Shown here piece after piece: positions 1 to 9,500 of a stretch of 64,000 nt of DNA. The first letter of the stretch is position 1. Every line of letters begins with the position of its first letter. The DNA is from Basidiobolus meristosporus CBS 931.73 (taxonomy: Eukaryota > Basidiobolomycota > Basidiobolomycetes > Basidiobolales > Basidiobolaceae), in assembly GCA_002104905.1 (NCBI GenBank), contig MCFE01000091.1, positions 62,001-126,000 of the forward strand, read 5' to 3'. A program made the translations under genes and the position numbers. Below the pieces are notes generated by a model. That model was given only the letters and a program-made list of their open reading frames with translations. It searched no databases and had not been told where the DNA came from.

Positions 1-848
1 CTAAGGTCTGAGATTTGAATCCTTGAGGGATCCGCTTTCCCACCTGCGTAGGAGGTGCTGATAGCCTAATGAATGTATGAGGCTAGGTTCGCATTGTCCA
101 TAAAATGGCGATATCACCTACCCGAAGCTGGTGATCGTGGCAGTATTTCAAGAGGTCAACTTTCGTCTGGAGATCTTGAACACAATCTAGCACGTAATCG
201 GGCTGTCCTAAAGAATTGACGGTTGAGTTCGGTTGGATGCGAGTGTGGTTGTCGATGCTTCCTAATAAAGGGGTTTCTACCTTCGAGCATCCAAGAGGCC
301 GTATCTTTACTGAAGCTGTCGATGACTGCCTCCACCTTCGCGTGGGGTACTATCTCTCTGATATGCTTCTTCAACACAACTGCGTTGGGAATCCCAATGT
401 CCTCAACTGTGGCCAAAGCATGTTGGTTCATGGTCTCTCGGGTCACCTCACCGTGGTCGATAATCTTCACGCTCCCCACACCAGAGCGAAGTAACATAAG
501 CGCGACCCAGGAGCCGATACTTCCACAGCCGACGATCACTACCGAAGCGTTGCGCAATTTCTGCACCCCTTCCTCTCCCAGAAAGGCGATGTTTCTCGAG
601 AACTGCTCCCGCAACAAGCGGTCATCTGCTGCTGCCGCCACCGTGGCTTGGGGCAGAAGGGGGTCCTCGACGGAATACTCCTGGTAATCCTCCTTGACTT
701 CCGCCTTCAGCTTCTTCGAGATTCTCTCGGCCTGGGCTTTCTGGAGTCTCAGAAGGGTGAGCGCGGTGACCAGCGAGCTTACACCGGCCGTGAGGAGGAC
801 CTGGACCTTGTGGTCCTTGAGGAGATGGGTGAGGTTTTCAAGGTTCAT
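1..848 (-). CDS. TCD1: tRNA threonylcarbamoyladenosine dehydratase (Tcd/TcdA-like), 3' end beyond window
   Basis: Member of the ThiF/E1-like family that ATP-dependently cyclises t6A37 of tRNA to ct6A; the yeast homologues Tcd1/Tcd2 sit at the mitochondrial outer membrane. Three exons are read on the minus strand: 848-281, 207-122 and 65-1, with GT..AG introns 280-208 (73 bp) and 121-66 (56 bp). Splicing restores family sequence across both joints (GQPDYVLDC after joint 1; AGGKADPSRIQISDL in exon 3). The ATG at 848 gives a hydrophobic segment around residues 17-33 followed by a basic stretch, as in yeast. The nucleotide-binding loop is VVIVGCGSIGSW (about residues 103-114). Oddities: MNQH stands where homologues usually have an NR-type pair, and DCVQD where they have DxID, so activity is uncertain. 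TCD1 versus TCD2 cannot be decided. The C-terminal third is outside the window. Confidence 0.88.
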
Positions 849-1335
849 GGGTTTCTGGACGGTAGAGGGGAGTGCGTTGATGGTGGGGATTTTTTTGGAC
901 CGCTTGATGAGGGAAAATTTCCTACGGATTATTGGATCATATTGGTCTGCTGGGATGGGAAAAAAATCCGCTGGATTTGTGGGTCAAGCACATCACCCAA
1001 GTGACTGCTTTCAGAGTTGAGAGTTGACCGGTCATTCACAGTGCTGTGTGGTTGTCCTTGGATCAGACAAAGCCGATGGAATTCGTATGGATTCATTAGT
1101 GGCTTTTATTAGAAATCGGCTGTACATTAGAGAGATGATGAATGGTGGTATTCTCTGAAAGGAGGGCTGTGGGGGTTGATGATCACGGATATATGGTGTA
1201 GGAGGTGGAGGTGGATCAACTTTCACGATTCACTTGTCATTACTTTCCAGATCCCTGTTGAGTCTGAACAAACATAGAGTCGTGAGGGGAGGGAGGGAAG
1301 TTAGTGATGCAAGCCTGAGGTCAAGCGGGTTGACT
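849..1335. other. Intergenic: promoter side of the TCD gene and 3' side of the next gene
   Basis: About 490 bp without a supported gene. It must hold the 5' region of the minus-strand TCD gene and the 3' UTR of the minus-strand membrane-protein gene that ends at 1336. A run of eight T at 889-896 is the only plain signal. The long plus-strand frames here are antisense to the genes. Confidence 0.6.
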
Positions 1336-1852
1336 CTATGGTTCGTTAAGCTCTCGTAAAAAGACCGTATCATTGCGGTTGTTCGAGTGGTCAGGTGGTC
1401 GGAAGAAAGTGTCGGCCTGGAGTTTGTTTTCGAATTTTTGCGTGGGCTGGTTGGAGAAGAGAATGAGGTGAGTGCAGGAAACATGGCGGTATTGGTGCTC
1501 GATGTGGAACTACCTTTAATTTCCACTTGCGGAATATGAAGATACCTATGGCCGAGAGGACCACAACCACTCCAACCGACACTCCAGCTATGATCACGGT
1601 CTTGCTTCCGCTGCTGCTTCCACCACCGCTCCCGCCACCGCTATTGCCTTGGCCGCCGTCGTTTGAGGGGGGTTGTGGCTGTACCGGAGTTGGGTAGTCA
1701 GTTTCGGTGGCGACGATTTTTGTCACTGTGCTGCCGGCTCCAGTGGCAGTCACTATGTTTGTGCTTGTGCGGGTGCTTTGGGCAGTTGCCTGAAGACATG
1801 CGGCGAGGAGAACCAAGACAAAGTAGGTCAGAGAGGATTTTGTGTAGAGCAT
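1336..1852 (-). CDS. Small type I membrane protein with signal peptide, Gly/Ser stalk and conserved cytoplasmic tail
   Basis: Two exons on the minus strand: 1852-1514 and 1446-1336, intron 1513-1447 (67 bp, GT..AG), 149 residues. I chose the ATG at 1852 because it places a clean signal peptide at the N-terminus (hydrophobic FVLVLLAACLQATAQ); an in-frame ATG at 1903 would add 17 residues ahead of it. A Ser/Thr-rich ectodomain (about 26-65) and a Gly/Ser stalk (66-83) follow, then one transmembrane helix (about 86-105), a basic stop-transfer (RKWKLK) and, after the intron, a polar tail ending NDTVFLRELNEP. Intron retention destroys that tail. The layout resembles the SKG6/WSC-sensor type of fungal surface protein, but I see no catalytic domain or WSC cysteines. 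Role unknown; a cell-surface sensor or anchor is an inference. Confidence 0.75.
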
Positions 1853-2454
1853 ACTCAAACGGACGAGTGGGCAGAAAAACCGGGAACGTGAGCAAGTGGA
1901 CAAGGGGAGGCAGAAGGGGGAGAAGGAGAAGGAGAAGGAGGAGGGGAAACAGGATTTCTTTGCAAAAGTGGCGAGGCCAAAAAGTGGACGAGTTAAGGGG
2001 GAAGTATTTGGGGGGAAGGCCGACTAGGAGAATAATTATATGGAGATATGTAGGAAACGATGCCACTCATGTGCATGAAACCCATTAGCCCAAACACAAC
2101 AAGAAATTTCGTTAGGGATCAAGGAGGCTGATTATATTGGATTGGAAATGTTGGGATTCCATGTCAGACTGGCGTGGTTTCATTATCTAATGTCATCTCT
2201 GATTGTTCAGGCCCGTCACGTGGGGCTTCTATTTTTAGTATGGTGGATTGTCAGGATTGCTTCATCACACGGGCAGGATGACGCGCAGAGTACAGTCGGT
2301 CGATCTCTCGTTGGTGTTCAGGGTTTCAGGATGGTCAGAAGTGATCATTTTATTGAATTTTATTGATTGTTCGTGGATTGTTGGTGGATTGTTCGTGGAT
2401 TGTTCACGGATGGTTCATTAATTAGTGGGGATCTTCAGCAAATGACGAGCGGCA
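1853..2454. promoter_or_regulatory. Promoter region of the membrane-protein gene with pyrimidine-rich tract
   Basis: On the coding (minus) strand the sequence at 1950-1905 is an almost pure C/T tract (CTCCTTCTCCTTCTCC core) ending about 50 bp ahead of the ATG at 1852. CT-rich tracts just upstream of start codons are common in fungal promoters. No TATA box is obvious. The short plus-strand frame at 2142-2366 has no family features and is not called. Confidence 0.5.
2365..2419. repeat. Five-copy 11-bp tandem repeat
   Basis: Unit GATTGTTCGTG: copies at 2365, 2376, 2387, 2398 and 2409. Copies 1 and 3 are identical; copies 2, 4 and 5 differ at one or a few bases. It lies between the membrane-protein promoter and the 3' end of the gene at 2455. 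Confidence 0.85.
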
Positions 2455-2928
2455 TTAAGAAAAGGAATCAGCAGTCAGTCGCCAAGCCTGTTGCAGCCTG
2501 GTGCTTATTATGACACTAAGAATCAGCAGTGGTGAGGAAAAGACGCTCGCCTGCCCAGCCATGTTCTGATTGGCCCTGGCGATGGATGGTCGCAGAATCC
2601 CAGTTTGCACAACACAGGATGACGCGCAAGGCGGATGCTGGCTTTTCCCTGCTAACGATCTAGATGGCCCATTCGCTGGGACCGTGGTTGGCATTGCCTT
2701 GTCCGTGACAACACCGGTGGAGAGAACCAGGATCGAAGTCGGTGAAGGCGTTGTCACGATCGGATTGGATGTGGGCGTGTATGGATCGAGGTCATCACTG
2801 GGCTCTTCGGAATCCTCTGCAGTGTCATCCTCTCCTTCTGCGGAATCGACCAGCTCTTCCTCTTGCCCCTTGACTATCACCAGGTTGACAAGGATCACGA
2901 TGTAGAGCAAGATGAGCATGAACCTCAT
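2455..2928 (-). CDS. Secreted acidic Thr/Pro-rich protein, hypothetical
   Basis: 157-residue unspliced frame. It starts with a strong signal peptide (MRFMLILLYIVILVNLVIV, cleavage likely near KGQ, residue 22), followed by a highly acidic stretch (about 23-47, EEELVDSAEGEDD type), a Thr/Ser/Pro segment (about 50-90) and a second hydrophobic stretch near residues 127-140 (FSSPLLILSVII). It has only two ectodomain cysteines (CASSC, about 104-108). The hydrophobic C-terminal region could be a GPI-attachment signal, but it is followed by about 17 polar residues, which argues against it, or an unseen intron changes the tail. I do not recognise a family. It is on the same strand as the two genes before it and has CpG-rich, gene-like base composition. 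A plus-strand frame at 2570-2905 is its antisense shadow. Confidence 0.6.
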   Translation of the reverse strand: MRFMLILLYIVILVNLVIVKGQEEELVDSAEGEDDTAEDSEEPSDDLDPYTPTSNPIVTTPSPTSILVLSTGVVTDKAMPTTVPANGPSRSLAGKSQHPPCASSCVVQTGILRPSIARANQNMAGQASVFSSPLLILSVIISTRLQQAWRLTADSFS

Positions 2929-3385
2929 CGCAACGTTTGTTTCCCAATTCTCAGCTGGGAGGCCGTAGCGTCAGGTTCGCATTTATACATCGTGGGGGGA
3001 ATGTTCCGGTTCTGAGGAGAATTCCGCATGTTTCAACCCTCGATGATGGAGCACTGTACCAGGATTCGAATCTCTCCGTCAGTTTCACGAGACCCAACTA
3101 TATACGCTCGGGATGACCGTATAGTTGCCACATGCTGTTCCTAGAAACAGGAAATGTACTCCCTACATATGGGTTGTCAGATCATCTCATGCAATTTCCT
3201 TTTATCCACCACTTCCTGCTCAACAAGTTGTTCGCACTTGTTTTACACACATGGAAAGTGTATGCTGTTAACGGATGATCGCTGGATTTCATAACTACAA
3301 GTGGTAGCATGATTCTACTTAGTTCTCATGTTATGAGGTGTTGTAAGCTTTGTAATTACACCAAAGTATTCCATTGACTTGGGCG
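2929..3385. other. Upstream region of the secreted-protein gene and boundary into repeats
   Basis: Contains the presumed promoter of the minus-strand gene ending at 2928. From about 3160 the sequence turns AT-rich and CpG-poor. Near 3339-3361 a stretch like TGTTGTAAGCTTTGTAATTA resembles the first 24 bp of LTR-A in plus orientation, a likely LTR stub. No gene is seen. Confidence 0.5.
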
Positions 3386-3493
3386 CTATTATTCCCAACT
3401 GATTCTATCTGGCATTATAATTAAATATTAGCCTCAAAGTAGAACTGACACAAAGGACTTATTGTGCCAGATGGTGTCAGTTGGGAATGATAG
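3386..3493. mobile_element. Short palindromic MITE related to the GACTTGTTCC foldback family
   Basis: Arms of about 30 bp (CTATTATTCCCAACTGA on the left, its near-complement TCAGTTGGGAATGATAG on the right) flank a centre shared with the larger foldbacks at 10906 and 62367 (AATTAAATATTAG...ACTTATTGTGCCAGAT). Direct target duplications are not clear. Confidence 0.65.
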
Positions 3494-3919
3494 TGTTGTA
3501 AGAGTTTTGGAGATATTGGAAGTGATTGGGGGAACAGGTAGATTATGTTGTTTTCTCTTGATCATCTATTTGTTGTAAAAGTTTTGGAGATATTGGAAGT
3601 GATTGGGAGAACAAGTAGATTATGTGGTGTTCACTCAATGATTTACTGAATGTAAACATAATATTTGTACTTTTACATGGTCTTGGCAAAACAAATGCAT
3701 ATAATATGTTTAGGAAGGTCCAAGGAACATGTGTGCAAAGTCTGGGGCTGTTTGGACAACTTTGAGAATTCTCATGTTCTGTGTACCTGATATTTTGGTA
3801 AGAATATTCCAAGTAAATCATGACAAGGAATTTGGTCAGTATTCTCTAAGATTTGTATGTATTGATTTAAGTGACTAAGCTAGGTGAATATTTAGGTAGA
3901 GTTACAAGCTTTCACAACA
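3494..3919 (-). repeat. LTR-A: 77-bp stub (3494-3570) and full copy (3571-3919)
   Basis: The full copy runs TGTTGTAAAAG...CACAACA read on plus and matches the 349-bp LTR-A of copia-1 in reverse orientation. At 3919 it abuts the reverse complement of a polypurine tract (CTCCCACTCAAC) and then the reversed 3' end of copia pol. The stub duplicates the terminal 77 bp, so two reversed LTR ends lie in tandem. The TATA palindrome is decayed here. Confidence 0.85.
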
Positions 3920-5364
3920 CTCCCACTCAACTAAATTTTCATACTGAGTAGTCCTAATTTTGACCAAGATATTCAAGCTTGTCTCTAGCTAATGGTTTGG
4001 TAAATATGTCTGCAATCATTACATTTGTAGGACAGTAAACTAAGCTAACTAAGTTATTCTCTATAGCTTCACATATGAAATGATGTCTATATCTATGTGC
4101 ATAATTCTAGCATGAAAAGTTGCATTTCTACCTAATTATGTACATCCTGAATTATCTTGAAATAAAGTAATAGGCAATGGCATATATTCTGTGTTGTGCA
4201 TCAAAATTTAAAAACTTAGCCAATTTTACTACATAGGAAAATCTATTACCCTAACTGATTTTCCCTAACCCAAACACAACCAATCCCAGTTATAACTTAT
4301 TTTATCCTCCACTGAGTCTATTTTTAGCTGTCACACCAGATCAATTTTCATGTGGCCATTGCATTATCAGCTTATCTGCCAAGCCTTCCTAAGTGATTAG
4401 TTCTCTGAGATCTATCCAACCACTTGGCAGTTGCCAAGACATCAGCTGATTGACAATGCAATTTCATCTATCTTATGCACCTATCAACACCCAAAATTGA
4501 TTTCATTTAGCCCAGTATCATGGTGCTTACTAATTCAACTTGATCAGAAAAGTATAAGTAAAGTTTACCAAGCCTTTTGGTTTAGTGTGTGTCTCAACAA
4601 AATCAAGATTGTGTCTCAGCAAAGTTAAGAATCCAACAATTCTGTTCTAGTATCCACCCAAGCCTAGCATATCTAGCACTCCCAAGAATTCCAAGCCATG
4701 CCTGCATAGCAAACCAACTCCATTGCCTTTATAGCCAAACCCAGCTATACAACACCAATATTAGACCAGAATCTCTCTGCTAATACTTCTGCTACTCTCA
4801 GACAAATCTAAGATTTTGCACTTAATTATCCCTTTGGTTCAGTTAAACCATTCAACAGTACAATTACACCTCTCTCTTGGATACAACACTCTGCCTCTGT
4901 AATAGAAAGTGCCACAGTTGGTTGCTTTCTTGAGTTCCATGATATTGCTCCTTTACAGTAATAAAAGGTGTATACTCTGATGGATCATCTGACTTCTAAG
5001 TATTGTCCCTAATCAGCATCAGAGTATCCCACAAGATCTTGTCTTGAATCCTCACAGGTGTACCTTAAGCAGATATCAGCAGTTCCTTTTAGGTATCTAA
5101 AAATCTGCTTAACTGCTGCAATGTAATTAGATCCATAGTTCTTAATATGCTGGCTGACAACTCCCCCTGAGTATGAGATATCTGGACATGTTCCATGCAT
5201 ACTATACATCAGAATGCCAGCCTTGAATTGATAAGGAAAGTCAGGGCATTTGGGTGCCACCAAGCTCTCTTGATTTGGTTGAGTTTTGACCAAGTCAAGG
5301 TTTGTTTCCATTGGGGTAGCTGCCTGATACAGTCTTCCATTTGGCACTTCTTTTATATATCAGT
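3920..5364 (-). pseudogene. copia-1-family 3' tail (RT end, RNase H), reversed, split by a solo LTR
   Basis: Minus-strand copia pol remnant: RNase H C-terminus at 3920-4186 and, after the solo LTR at 4192-4888, RNase H/RT linker and RT end at 4889-5364. Recognisable peptides include SGGVVSQHIKNYGSN and IFRYLKGTADICLRYT, which match copia-1 at 14934-15055. Stops and frameshifts interrupt every frame. At about 5364 it joins a plus-oriented tail of the same family, so the two tails meet in opposite orientation. Confidence 0.8.
4192..4888 (+). repeat. Solo LTR-B (697 bp) with 5-bp target duplication
   Basis: TGTTGTGCATC...GATACAACA, TG..CA ends, flanked by TTCTG (4187-4191) and CTCTG (4889-4893). 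Removing it rejoins the reversed copia frame at the site whose undisturbed sequence reads CTCTG in related copies, which proves the insertion. A TATA-like AAAAGTATAAGTAAAG (about 4548-4564) suggests plus orientation. Same length as the copy at 44606-45302; no internal region of this family is in the window. Confidence 0.9.
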
Positions 5365-5927
5365 ATGTAGAAATCCAACTTTTCATGCTAGAACTAAGCA
5401 CATAGATATTAGACATCTTTTCATATGTGAAGCTGTAGAGAATAACTTAGTTAACTTGGCTTACAGTCCCACAGAAGAAATGATTGCAGACATATATACT
5501 AAACCATTAGCTAGAGACAAGTTTGAATATTTTAAGTCAAAATTGGGACTAGTCAGTATGAGCATTTAGTTAGGTGGCAGTAATGTAAGAATTTGTAATT
5601 CCACCTAAATATTCACCTGACTTGGTCACTTAGATCATTACCTTCAATTCCTAGAGAATATTGACCAAATCCCTTGTTGGGGTTTACTTGGAATATTTTC
5701 ACCAAAATTTCAGGCACCCAGAACACAAAAATTAGATAAGTAGTCCAAATAGTCCCAAACTTTGCACACATGCTCTTGGGACCATCCTAAACCTATTCAG
5801 TGTGTTTGTTACACCAAGACCATATAACAGTATAAATACTACTTTTATGTTCAACAAAGCATTGAATGAAAACTGCATAATCTACTAATCCTCCCAATCA
5901 CATCCAATATCTCCAAGACTCTTACAA
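5365..5927 (+). pseudogene. copia-1-family RNase H tail (5365-5578) and LTR-A (5579-5927), plus strand
   Basis: Plus-strand tail with peptides such as RNPTFHARTKHIDIRHLF and TKPLARDKFEYF, equal to the copia-1 C-terminus, then a full LTR-A ending CTCTTACAA. The usual TGTTG start is mutated (GTAATG). It faces away from the reversed tail at 3920-5364 and forms a tail-to-tail pair with outward LTR ends. Confidence 0.8.
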
Positions 5928-8275
5928 GAAGTATGCCCCAGATGTAGTTAGTCCAATTCAGCACAATAGTTTGTGTAGATATCTTCAATTTAACCTGTTC
6001 TAATAGTCAAGAGGTCTTAGAACTGGTGGAGTTACTAAGGCCTCATTAAGTAATTGCATGGCCTCTTCTTGTTCTTCACCCCCAGATAAATGGGGTATTC
6101 TTTTTCTGTAGTTGGTAAATTGGTTCTGCTATCTCAGAAAATCTTGGGATCCAGATCCTAAAGAATCCACAAGCTGCCACAAAGCCATGGGCTTGTAAAA
6201 GATTTGTGGGAGTAAGCCAGTTGCATATCTTTTGTGTCTTGGAGTCTCCAGGTGAACAACCAAAGGTGTTGCATTTTTGTCCAACAATGGATATCTCTGA
6301 TAACCAAAGCTGCATTTCTCACCACTGATAGTGAGTTCAGCTCCTTCAATGGCTCCTAATATAGCATCATTGTCTGAAATCTGGGCATAGGCAAACTTTG
6401 TTACTCCAAGCATAACCTCAATGGTATCTCAGAATTTTGGTCCTTAGATGCCTACAACATCAACAAAAACAGCATGTTTCTCAGGTATAAACTGGTACAG
6501 CACATTCACCAGCGCTCTCTGTAACTGAGCCATGGAGTTTGTAGCCCCTTGGCTGAGTCTTGTCATTCTTAACAGTCCAAATAGTGTCTGGAGTGCAAAC
6601 ATATCTCTTGATGTCTCATCTAAGAGGATCTGGCCATATCCTGAGTAGAGATCATATGCTGAGTAGATGGAGTGGCCACTAAAGCACTCTGAAAAATCAT
6701 CAATAGATGGAGGTATTGCAGCATCTCTGATAGTGACAGCATTTGCAGGTTGCATATCCTGAATGAATTGGAGCTTCCCATTCTTTTTTTGGTCACAAAC
6801 CATCTGTTAGCATAAGGTCCATGGCAAGGCTCTAGGATACCAGCATCAATCTTCTTCTGAGTAGATCATGCACATTAGCTTGGAGTCCACTGGGCAGAGG
6901 GTAAGGCTTGAATGACCAGGGTGTATGGGGCAGAGTATGAATCCTGATAGGTTCTTCAACCAATGTCTTTAAGAGCCCCATCTCCTTGTCATTATATCAG
7001 AAGACCTTATCATGCCTTTTCAAGGTTTCTTCAAATAATAATATATCCTATGGTGTTAGGTTTCCATTGGCAATAATAAGTTGCTTAAGTCTCTCAGGTG
7101 TATGTTGCATATATTCTGGTGCTTCATCTGGTGGTCTGATGTAATCAGCAGGATGAAATTCATCAGTCAAAGGTGTAAGTGATGGTCAGATCTTCTGCTC
7201 AACTTTCTTGTATTTTGTTTGAACTATGGCTGTCTGCTCCTGTATGCCTAATCAGCAGCTCCAAATGTTGAGGTGTACATTGTCAGGTTCCTCATCTTCT
7301 TCTAGGACAAGATGTGTCTTCTGGCAAGCAGTATGTGTCCTCTTATTGTTGGGTATTACACCACAGAAGGTTGACTGTAGTCCTGGGCTGTATCCTTGTA
7401 TAGTGTACCATACTGACCACTGGGAATAGTTAGTAGTTGTAGCATTAGTTCTAGTTTCCCATGGACTGCCTAGCAGAAGGTTAAAGTTTGCCTTCTGGCA
7501 GATGAAGAGGGGTAGCCAGACCTTGATTCCTTGTATCTTGATAGGGAACTTGTGCACTACACCAAATAGTGGACTAGATCCCAAATTTGCATCAGTCACA
7601 TTCCATACAATATCTCTATCAACAGGCAGCAGCTCCTTGCTTCTAAGTGTATTCCAGAAGTCTAGTGGCATAACACAAATCTCTGGGCCACTGTCAATAT
7701 GACTGTCAACAGGGTCATCATATATATATGCTTTCACCACAGCAGTTGCAACTGGGTAAAAGGTTATATCCAGCACCATTGTCAGCCTTTTTATGGTCTT
7801 CATGGCTTGTCTGAATTATATGGGTATCCATATGCTCAACAGCTTGTTGTCTTATTGTAAGCTGCTCATCAAAGGCCTTCCAAACAGACAGGGATATACT
7901 CATGATCTCTCCAACTAACAAAGTGAGGTTCTGTTTCAACAGCTACTCAGTAATCTGTTGAGGGCTTGAGTAGCTTGCTATCTTTGAGGTCATCTGAGAA
8001 CAAGGCAATGTGGGCAGCATACTAGACCTCTTGTCAATGACAACTTCAGGCTCTTCAGTTTGTGGTCTTCTGAGGATGGGTTTGACAGCTTCTTCAGTGA
8101 GGTGTCTTTTGGTAGCAAAGGCATCAACTTTGGATTGTCTGTTGTCAGGACTGGTTGGATTCACTGTATGAGTCCTAACAGGGGAGTCAACTGTAATCTT
8201 TTGGATTGCTGAGTTGGATTTCTGGAAAAGGGCTATCTTCCCTCCTCTTTGGAAATTGGTGTGGATCTTTCTTCC
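5928..8275 (-). pseudogene. gypsy-1 pol remnant (protease, reverse transcriptase), minus strand
   Basis: Ty3/gypsy remnant. Reading down: 8164-7718 gag/protease linker frames; 7803-7252 retropepsin-like domain with HIDSGPEICVM around the catalytic DSG; 6803-6444 reverse transcriptase with FIQDMQPANAVTIRDAA and DLYSGYGQILLDETSRD, typical of fungal gypsy RT; the YxDD region is degraded (FVDVVGI); 6413-6076 RT thumb/connection (WIPRFSEIAEPIYQLQ). RNase H is cut at 5928 by the copia LTR. Several stops and frameshifts. Gag of the same element lies at 10166-10602 and 15908-16262. Confidence 0.82.
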
Positions 8276-8526
8276 TGTTGTAAGAGTCTTGGAGATATTG
8301 GAAGTGACTGGGAGGACAAGTAGATTATGTAGTTTTCACTTAATGATTTATTGAATGTAAAAGTAGTATTTATACTTTTACATTGTCTTGGTAAAAAAAA
8401 CACATAGAATATGTTACAAAAGGTCCCAAAAACATGTGTGCAAAGTTTGGGGCTGTTTGGACAACTGTGAGAATTTTCATTTTCTGGGTACCTGGTATTC
8501 TGGTGAAAATATCCTAAGTCAATCCC
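7611..8526. repeat. Left arm of a 916-bp near-identical inverted repeat
   Basis: Reverse complement of 9250-10165, equal length, with only scattered substitutions seen; the 73-residue frame at 7943-8164 is identical to that at 9612-9833. The arm holds gypsy-1 protease sequence and most of an LTR-A. The spacer (8527-9249) holds a copia tail and a MITE. Confidence 0.9.
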
Positions 8527-8624
8527 AACAAGGAATTTGGTCAGTATTTGCTAGGATTTGAAGGTGATGATCCAAGGGACAAAGTTAGGTGAATATTTAG
8601 GTGGAATTAAGAATTTCTACAACA
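8276..8624 (-). repeat. LTR-A, minus orientation
   Basis: 349 bp, TGTTGTAAGAGTC...CTACAACA read on plus. The reversed polypurine tract (CTCCCACTCAGC) follows at 8625. It retains the TATA palindrome (GTAGTATTTATACTTTTAC read on plus). Confidence 0.88.
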
Positions 8625-9148
8625 CTCCCACTCAGCTAAATCTTCATACTGACTAGTACTAATTTTGACCTAAGATCTTCAAGCTTGTCTATAGCTAGTG
8701 GACTTGTTCCATCATTCCAGCTGATCATAGTGCCCAATAGTGCCATAGCATGCCAGATGGTGCCTGATCATGCCACAGAGTGCCAGATGGTGCCATACAG
8801 TGCCAATTTGGGATCAAAATTGACATGCATATGACCCTAAAATATCAAATTAATAACAAAATATACAGCACTTTCTGGCACTATGATCAATGGCACAATG
8901 GAACAAGTCTAGTGGTTGGGTATATATGTTTGCAATTGTTTCATCTGAAGGACAGTAAACTAAGCTAACTAAGTTATTCTCTATAGCATCATGTATGAAA
9001 TGATGTCTAATATCTGTGTGCTTAGTTCTAGCATGAAAGTTAGATGTCTGCCTAATGGTAAACATCCTTGTTATCTTGAAATAAAGTAATAGGCGTTTTT
9101 TGACATAGGCCTAAATCGGTAAAAAGCTTTCTTAACCACATTGCTTCT
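8625..9148 (-). pseudogene. copia-1-family RNase H tail, reversed, interrupted by MITE
   Basis: Reversed copia C-terminus (ARTKHTDIRHHFIHDAIENN near 8985-9040). A 209-bp MITE sits at 8701-8909. It stops at about 9148 and is followed directly by a plus-oriented LTR-A. Confidence 0.8.
8701..8909. mobile_element. MITE (209 bp), TIR GACTTGTTCCAT, 5-bp target duplication
   Basis: Starts GACTTGTTCCATC and ends ATGGAACAAGTC (12-bp perfect TIR), flanked by TAGTG at 8696-8700 and 8910-8914. Removing it rejoins the copia tail. Nearly identical to the copy at 55594-55801. No coding capacity. Confidence 0.93.
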
Positions 9149-9151
9149 TTT

Positions 9152-9500
9152 TGTTGTAAAAATTTGTAATTCCACCTAAATATTCACCTAACTTAGTCAC
9201 TTAGATCATTACCCTTAAATCCTAGAGAATACTGACCAAATTCCTTGTCGGGATTGACTTAGGATATTTTCACCAGAATACCAGGTACCCAGAAAATGAA
9301 AATTCTCACAGTTGTCCAAACAGCCCCAAACTTTGCACACATGTTTTTGGGACCTTTTGTAACATATTCTATGTGTTTTTTTTACCAAGACAATGTAAAA
9401 GTATAAATACTACTTTTACATTCAATAAATCATTAAGTGAAAACTACATAATCTACTTGTCCTCCCAGTCACTTCCAATATCTCCAAGACTCTTACAACA
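9152..9500 (+). repeat. LTR-A, plus orientation
   Basis: 349 bp, TGTTGTAAAAATTTG...CTCTTACAACA. From 9250 it is part of the right arm of the inverted repeat; its first 98 bp differ from the left-arm LTR, so the LTR is a mosaic. Confidence 0.9.

Noticed and set aside
156-280. C-terminal 40 or so residues of the unspliced TCD frame
   Set aside because: They read through the 73-bp intron; splicing at 281/207 gives the family sequence instead.
216-687. Plus-strand frames over the TCD gene
   Set aside because: They are antisense to a gene whose minus-strand exons show family motifs and matching splice sites; the plus frames have no recognisable domain.
1230-1526. 98-residue minus frame and the Pro-rich frame at 1032-1226 as separate genes
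   Set aside because: The first overlaps the intron and exon 2 of the membrane-protein gene in another frame; the second is short, starts in the 3' region and has no family features.
2570-2905. 111-residue plus frame
   Set aside because: Antisense of the secreted-protein gene, which has a signal peptide on the other strand.
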